Shown here one piece after another: positions 55,929 through 64,000 of a DNA stretch of 64,000 nt. This DNA is from Klebsiella terrigena. GTDB lineage: Bacteria; Pseudomonadota; Gammaproteobacteria; Enterobacterales; Enterobacteriaceae. Under the pieces are notes generated by a model. It was given only the letters and a program-made list of their open reading frames with translations. It made no database searches and was not told where the DNA came from. Position 1 is the first letter of the stretch. Each line of letters begins with the position of its first letter. The stretch covers positions 35,823 to 99,822 of the forward strand of contig NZ_BJNO01000021.1 in the NCBI RefSeq assembly GCF_006539725.1, read 5' to 3'. The position numbers were made by a program, and so were the translations under genes.

Positions 55929-56813
55929 TTACTCATTGAGCCAGAAGCTTTTACTGCACTCCAGCCACGCCTGGGCGCTATGCGACAGATAGACGCCCTC
56001 CCGCCAAATCATCCCCAGCTCCCAGCGCAGCTCGCTCTGCAGCGGGATCGTGCAAAAATGCCGGGCGTCGAGGCGCTCGCAAATCGGCTGCGGCAGGATA
56101 GCCACGCCAATTCCCGCCTGAACCATCGCGGCGAGGAAGTCCCACTGTCCGCTGCGCACCGCGATGCGGGGCTTGACGTCATGGTCGGTAAACAGCTGCA
56201 TCAGCTGCTGGCTGAGGGCGAAATCTTCGTTATAGATAACCAGCGGATGGGCGGCGAGCGCCTGCGGCGACAGCGAGCTAACCGCCTCCCACTGCGCCGT
56301 TCTCGGCGCCAGCACGCACAGCGGATGGTTGAACAGCGGCAGCGTCGCCAGGCCGCTCTCCTCATCGACCGGCAGCGCCGTCATGGCCAGATCCAGCTCC
56401 CCGTCGCTGACCGCCTGCTGTACGGTCAGGCCGCCGAACTCGGCAATTTTCAGCTCCACGCCCGGATAGCGTTGACGAAACAGGCCGATCGGCTCGGCCA
56501 TCAGCATCCCGACCATCGGCGGGATCCCCAGCCGCAGAATGCCCTTATGCAGGTGGTTAATATCGCTAAGCTCGGATTCCAGCTGGCGGAATTCGCCCAA
56601 AATCGCCTGCCCGCGCTCGAAAACCACCCGGCCGGTATCGGTCAGCAGCAGCCGGCGGCCGTCGCGAATTAGCAGCGTACAGTTGAGCTCATCTTCGAGG
56701 TTTTTTAGCATCTTGCTGATGGTGGGCTGCGTGACGAACAGTTTCTCCGCCGCGCGGGTGAAGCTCTGCTGACGGACGACTTCGACAAAATAACGCAGCG
56801 TGCGGATATCCAT
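55929..56813 (-). CDS. LysR-family regulator (CidR-like)
   Basis: A 294-residue LysR-type regulator. N-terminal helix-turn-helix (MDIRTLRYFVEVVRQQSFTRAAEKLFVTQPTISKMLKNLEDEL) and a C-terminal inducer-binding domain (about 90-294). It is divergent from a cidA-cidB pair with a 103-bp gap, the classical arrangement in which the regulator controls the holin-like operon in response to acetate or overflow metabolism. The nearby acetate genes actP-acs fit this theme. Named by context and similarity to CidR, so CidR-like. Confidence 0.88.
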   Translation of the reverse strand: MDIRTLRYFVEVVRQQSFTRAAEKLFVTQPTISKMLKNLEDELNCTLLIRDGRRLLLTDTGRVVFERGQAILGEFRQLESELSDINHLHKGILRLGIPPMVGMLMAEPIGLFRQRYPGVELKIAEFGGLTVQQAVSDGELDLAMTALPVDEESGLATLPLFNHPLCVLAPRTAQWEAVSSLSPQALAAHPLVIYNEDFALSQQLMQLFTDHDVKPRIAVRSGQWDFLAAMVQAGIGVAILPQPICERLDARHFCTIPLQSELRWELGMIWREGVYLSHSAQAWLECSKSFWLNE

Positions 56814-56916
56814 AATTATTCCCTGAGACTATACCTGTGATGATTTTAATTCATTTCTGTCCAACCTGGCGGCTCACTATACTGCTCGCCTGGCTTCTTT
56901 TTCAGGAATATCGCTC

Positions 56917-57327
56917 ATGGCCTTCGCGCCAGCTCGCGTTACCCCCTTCGTTATGCAACGCCTTCAGGTACCGGTTCAGGTACTGGTTTATGCCGGACTC
57001 TTTGTCTGCGCTCAATATCTGGTTAACTGGCTGCACCTGCCGCTCCCGGCAAATCTGGTCGGCATGCTGATGCTGCTGGCGCTTATCGTCTGTCGGATTA
57101 TCCCGCTGAAGTGGGTGCGCGCCGGCGCCCGCTGGCTGCTGGCAGAAATGCTGCTGTTCTTCGTGCCGGCGGTGGTGGCGGTGGTCAACTACACCCAGCT
57201 GCTGATGGTGGATGGCTGGCGTATTCTGCTGGTGATCGCGCTGAGCACGACGCTGGTGCTGGGCGCCACGGCGTGGGTGGTGGATAAAGTTTATCGCTAT
57301 GAAATCAGCAGGATGAAGCATGAGTGA
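56917..57327 (+). CDS. cidA: CidA/LrgA-family holin-like protein
   Basis: A 136-residue inner-membrane protein with about four helices (LVYAGLFVCAQYLVNWL, NLVGMLMLLALIVCRII, WLLAEMLLFFVPAVVAVVNY, ILLVIALSTTLVLGATAWVV). The pattern PLPANLVGMLMLLALI..WLLAEMLLFFVPAVVAV is that of CidA/LrgA. It acts with CidB and is linked to murein hydrolase activity and to transport of by-products of overflow metabolism. Its last eight bases overlap the cidB start. Confidence 0.85.
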   Translation: MAFAPARVTPFVMQRLQVPVQVLVYAGLFVCAQYLVNWLHLPLPANLVGMLMLLALIVCRIIPLKWVRAGARWLLAEMLLFFVPAVVAVVNYTQLLMVDGWRILLVIALSTTLVLGATAWVVDKVYRYEISRMKHE

Positions 57328-58009
57328 TCTCCATCTGAGCATCCTGTGCCTGATCGTGACGCTGGTGCTCTATTTTGCCAATAAACGCCTCTATCGCCGC
57401 TTTCACAAGCTGCCGCTGATGCCGCTGGTTTTTACCCCGATCCTGCTGGTGCTGATTCTGGTCTTTGGCCATATTTCATATCAAAGCTATATGGGCGAAG
57501 CCCACTGGCTGCTGTGGCTGCTGGGGCCGGCGACCATCGCTTTCGCCGTGCCGGTGTATGACAACCTGGCGATTATTAAACGCCACTGGATGTCGCTGAG
57601 CGCCGGGGTGGTGACGGCCTCAATCGTGGCGGTCTGCAGCTCGGTCTGGCTGGCGCGCCTGTTCACCCTTTCCGATGAGATTCAGCGCAGCCTGGCGGTG
57701 CGTTCGGTCACCACGCCTTTTGCGCTGGCCGCGGCCCGGCCTCTCGGCGGTCAGCCGGATCTGGTCGCGCTGTTCGTGGTGGTCACCGGGGTCTTTGGCA
57801 TGGCGATCGGCGATGTGCTGTTTTTGCGCCTGTCGATTCGTGAAGGGATGGCGAAAGGGGCGGGCTTTGGCGCCGCTTCGCACGGTGCCGGGACCGCGCG
57901 CTCCTACGAGCTCGGGCCGCAGGAGGGCGTTGTCGCCAGCCTGGTGATGATGCTGTCTGGAGTGGTGATGGTGCTGGCGGCGCCGCTGGTGCGCCTGCTG
58001 ATGTTCTGA
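57320..58009 (+). CDS. cidB: CidB/LrgB-family membrane protein
   Basis: A 229-residue inner-membrane protein with about six or seven helices and the LrgB pattern LLGPATIAFAVPVYDNLAIIKRHW, SVTTPFALAAARPLGGQPDLVALFVVVTGVFGMAIG and GAASHGAGTARSYELG. It is co-translated with CidA (8-base overlap). The family is proposed to act as holin-like or export partners controlled by the divergent LysR regulator. A terminator follows. Confidence 0.87.
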   Translation: MSDLHLSILCLIVTLVLYFANKRLYRRFHKLPLMPLVFTPILLVLILVFGHISYQSYMGEAHWLLWLLGPATIAFAVPVYDNLAIIKRHWMSLSAGVVTASIVAVCSSVWLARLFTLSDEIQRSLAVRSVTTPFALAAARPLGGQPDLVALFVVVTGVFGMAIGDVLFLRLSIREGMAKGAGFGAASHGAGTARSYELGPQEGVVASLVMMLSGVVMVLAAPLVRLLMF

Positions 58010-58011
58010 TG

Positions 58012-58035
58012 AACCCCGGCCGAACGGCCGGGGTT
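58012..58035. terminator. Hairpin between cidB and actP (convergent)
   Basis: A perfect 11-bp stem AACCCCGGCCG / CGGCCGGGGTT with AA loop, flanked by short A/T runs. Probably a bidirectional terminator. Confidence 0.65.
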
Positions 58036-58042
58036 AAGCGGC

Positions 58043-60003
<1,961 letters not shown>

Positions 60004-60147
60004 CTTAGCGTCTCCAGAGGTATTCCTTTCGTCATCCACGCGCGAGACGTCGGCAGCACGCGTCCGCCCGACGGTTAACCGTCGGGAATCTGCCTGCTTA
60101 CCGCTTTCCTGCTGCCTGGAATCCTTAGGAAGGTTTTATGTTTATCT

Positions 60148-60170
60148 CCTCTCCCCCGATTGGGGAGAGG
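60148..60170. repeat. Hairpin in the acs-yjcH gap
   Basis: A 9-bp stem CCTCTCCCC / GGGGAGAGG with a 5-nt loop. It resembles a short intergenic repeat unit common in enterobacteria and may stabilise the upstream acs transcript relative to yjcH-actP. Confidence 0.5.
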
Positions 60171-60191
60171 GTGTAGGGATTCAGTACGTAT

Positions 60192-62150
<1,959 letters not shown>

Positions 62151-62564
62151 GGCTTTTTTTCTCCTGTAGGTTGTTAAATATATGTCAAATAAACGTTAAT
62201 AGTAGGGGCTTTGCGCGCTTTGTTTGCTATTTGGGGGACAGATCACGCATTAATTCAACTGAATGAAAATCAATCAAATGAAACTTTTAAGTGCAATAGT
62301 TCCGGCAATGAATTTATAGAAATGGAAGTTATTAAAATTTTTTTATAACAAATACTTATGCAAGATAAGTGGGGGGAATGAGCGACTTTATGCATAAAAC
62401 CAGAGTAAAGGCCTGTTCTTAAAGGCTTGCGTAGCATGCCGTGCAAATGATACTCATATCCCGCGTTAAAAAACCCCATAGAGCAACGCAACACAATTCA
62501 TACCCCTTTCAGTGGGCATCATTACCTCCGGTAATGATGCCTTTCATTGAGGAAGTCTGTAGTG
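62151..62564. other. Divergent promoter region acs / gltP (414 bp, no gene)
   Basis: AT-rich DNA that should carry the acs promoter and its CRP sites. I could not point to a convincing TGTGA-N6-TCACA match by eye. A perfect 12-bp hairpin lies in the gltP leader (62515-62541). The nrf nitrite-reductase operon found here in E. coli is absent. Confidence 0.55.
62515..62541 (+). promoter_or_regulatory. Perfect hairpin in the gltP leader
   Basis: GGCATCATTACC (62515-62526), loop TCC, GGTAATGATGCC (62530-62541), then TTT. It ends 23 bases before the gltP ATG. It could be an attenuator or a translation-control structure. Confidence 0.5.
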
Positions 62565-63875
62565 ATGAAAAAAACAAAAGTCAGCCTGGCCTGGCAAATT
62601 TTGCTGGCCCTGGTGCTGGGCATACTCCTGGGCAGTTATCTGCATTACCATGCCGAAAGCCGTGATTGGTTAATCTCGAACCTCCTGACGCCTGCGGGCG
62701 ACATCTTTATCCACCTGATTAAAATGATCGTGGTGCCGATTGTGATTTCGACGCTGATCGTCGGGATTGCGGGCGTCGGCGACGCTAAGCAGCTGGGACG
62801 CATTGGCGCCAAAACGATTATCTATTTTGAAGTGATCACCACGGTGGCGATTGTGCTGGGGATCACCCTGGCCAACGTTTTCCAGCCGGGCACCGGCATT
62901 GATATGTCGCAGCTGGCGGCGGTCGATATTTCGAAATACCAAAGTACGACGGCGGAAGTGCAAAGCCACGCGCACGGCCTGATGGGGACTATCTTGTCGC
63001 TGGTGCCGACCAATATCGTCGCCTCGATGGCAAAGGGCGATATGCTGCCGATTATCTTCTTCTCGGTGCTGTTCGGCCTCGGCCTCTCCTCGCTGCCGGC
63101 AACGCATCGTGAGCCGCTGGTGACCGTTTTCCGCTCCATTTCCGAGACCATGTTCAAAGTGACGCACATGGTGATGCGCTACGCGCCGGTCGGGGTGTTT
63201 GCGCTGATCTCCGTGACCGTTGCTACCTTCGGCTTCGCCTCCCTGTGGCCGCTGGCCAAGCTGGTGATTCTGGTCTACTTCGCGATTCTGTTCTTTGCGC
63301 TGGTGGTGCTGGGGCTGGTCGCACGGGTCTGCGGCCTGAGCATCTGGACCCTGATTCGCATCCTCAAAGACGAGCTGATCCTCGCGTACTCTACCGCCAG
63401 CTCCGAGAGCGTGCTGCCGCGTATTATTGAGAAGATGGAGGCCTACGGCGCACCGGCCTCCATCACCAGCTTCGTGGTGCCGACCGGCTACTCTTTTAAC
63501 CTCGACGGTTCGACGCTATACCAGAGTATTGCGGCGATCTTCATTGCTCAGCTGTACGGGATTGACCTGTCGCTGTGGCAGGAGATTACGCTGGTGCTGA
63601 CGCTGATGGTGACCTCGAAAGGAATTGCCGGCGTGCCGGGCGTCTCCTTCGTGGTGCTGCTGGCGACGCTGGGCAGCGTCGGGATCCCGCTGGAAGGTCT
63701 GGCCTTTATTGCCGGCGTTGACCGTATCCTCGATATGGCGCGTACCGCGCTGAACGTGGTGGGGAATGCCCTGGCGGTGCTGGTTATCGCCAAGTGGGAG
63801 CACAAATTTGACCGTAAGAAAGCGCTGGCGTACGAACGTGAGGTGCTGGGGAAATTTGATAAGACCGCACAGTAA
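62565..63875 (+). CDS. gltP: Glutamate/aspartate:proton symporter GltP
   Basis: A 436-residue dicarboxylate/amino acid:cation symporter family protein (GltP/GltT type) with eight helices and two re-entrant loops. The serine-rich tip AYSTASSESVLPRIIEKME and the motif FVVPTGYSFNLDGSTLYQ mark the substrate site. It imports glutamate and aspartate with protons. It is nearly identical to E. coli GltP. ATG 62565 matches the family start (MKKTKVSLAWQILLALVLG). The upstream in-frame start at 62547 is unlikely. A terminator follows. Confidence 0.97.
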   Translation: MKKTKVSLAWQILLALVLGILLGSYLHYHAESRDWLISNLLTPAGDIFIHLIKMIVVPIVISTLIVGIAGVGDAKQLGRIGAKTIIYFEVITTVAIVLGITLANVFQPGTGIDMSQLAAVDISKYQSTTAEVQSHAHGLMGTILSLVPTNIVASMAKGDMLPIIFFSVLFGLGLSSLPATHREPLVTVFRSISETMFKVTHMVMRYAPVGVFALISVTVATFGFASLWPLAKLVILVYFAILFFALVVLGLVARVCGLSIWTLIRILKDELILAYSTASSESVLPRIIEKMEAYGAPASITSFVVPTGYSFNLDGSTLYQSIAAIFIAQLYGIDLSLWQEITLVLTLMVTSKGIAGVPGVSFVVLLATLGSVGIPLEGLAFIAGVDRILDMARTALNVVGNALAVLVIAKWEHKFDRKKALAYEREVLGKFDKTAQ

Positions 63876-63895
63876 ACGCGCAATGAAATAACAAG

Positions 63896-63923
63896 CCCGG
63901 CGCCCTGCGCCGGGTTTTTTTTA
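63896..63923 (+). terminator. Rho-independent terminator after gltP
   Basis: An 8-bp stem (CCCGGCGC / GCGCCGGG, CCT loop) followed by nine T. The last 77 bases of the window after it show no feature. Confidence 0.93.
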
Positions 63924-64000
63924 TCGTAGGGCAGGGGATTACAGATAACGGTGGTTTGGGCGAAAGCTGTTTTTTTAGCATGTCCTGCAATCTACGAAAC

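Noticed and set aside
62151..62300. CRP sites expected upstream of acs
   Set aside because: The E. coli acs promoter has two CRP sites, but I could not find a convincing TGTGA-N6-TCACA match here by eye. A matrix scan would be needed.

Overview
The window is chromosomal DNA of an enterobacterium (Enterobacteriaceae). Backbone gene order and protein sequences are very close to the E. coli/Salmonella/Klebsiella segment that runs from lamB-malM through ubiCA, plsB, lexA, dnaB, uvrA/ssb and soxRS to actP-acs and gltP. GC-rich third positions, the absence of the nrf operon between acs and gltP, and several Klebsiella-type accessory genes favour a Klebsiella/Raoultella-like or related genus. The genus is an inference from memory of gene order, not a computed result. 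I saw no rRNA, tRNA, CRISPR array, prophage or insertion sequence.

Layout. 1-22.1 kb is conserved backbone: the 3' end of lamB with malM (maltose); ubiC-ubiA (ubiquinone); plsB and dgkA (phospholipid); lexA-dinF (SOS); yjbJ; zur; a cupin protein; dusA; pspG with a sigma-54 promoter; qorA; dnaB; alr; tyrB; aphA; yjbR; and divergent uvrA/ssb sharing a LexA box. 22.1-48.0 kb is accessory. It holds a carbohydrate cluster (GH5-like hydrolase, GPH symporter, porin), an MltF-like lytic transglycosylase, a small AraC-type regulator and a second full-length BamA-like protein. These are followed by an AT-rich regulatory block (FidL-like protein, CadC-like membrane regulator, LuxR-type regulator), a complete ecpABCDE common-pilus operon, and a divergent module that pairs an ABC importer with a LacI-type regulator, a metallo-beta-lactamase-fold hydrolase and an inositol-monophosphatase-family enzyme. 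48.0-64.0 kb returns to backbone: yjcB, pdeC, soxS/soxR, the sRNA SraL, a GST, ghxP, yjcE, a CidR-like regulator with cidAB-type genes, actP-yjcH-acs, and gltP.

How the parts work together. lexA-dinF and uvrA/ssb carry LexA boxes and form two SOS nodes. soxR/soxS share a perfect palindromic SoxR operator. acs-yjcH-actP is the acetate scavenging operon. The accessory block is rich in envelope functions: porin, transglycosylase, BamA paralogue, pilus and membrane regulators. The ABC/LacI/hydrolase/phosphatase module looks like a dedicated import-and-dephosphorylate system for an unidentified phosphorylated compound, with a 16-bp perfect palindrome as its likely operator. The most notable items are this module, the second BamA, and the pilus operon preceded by a LuxR protein that does not resemble the usual EcpR.
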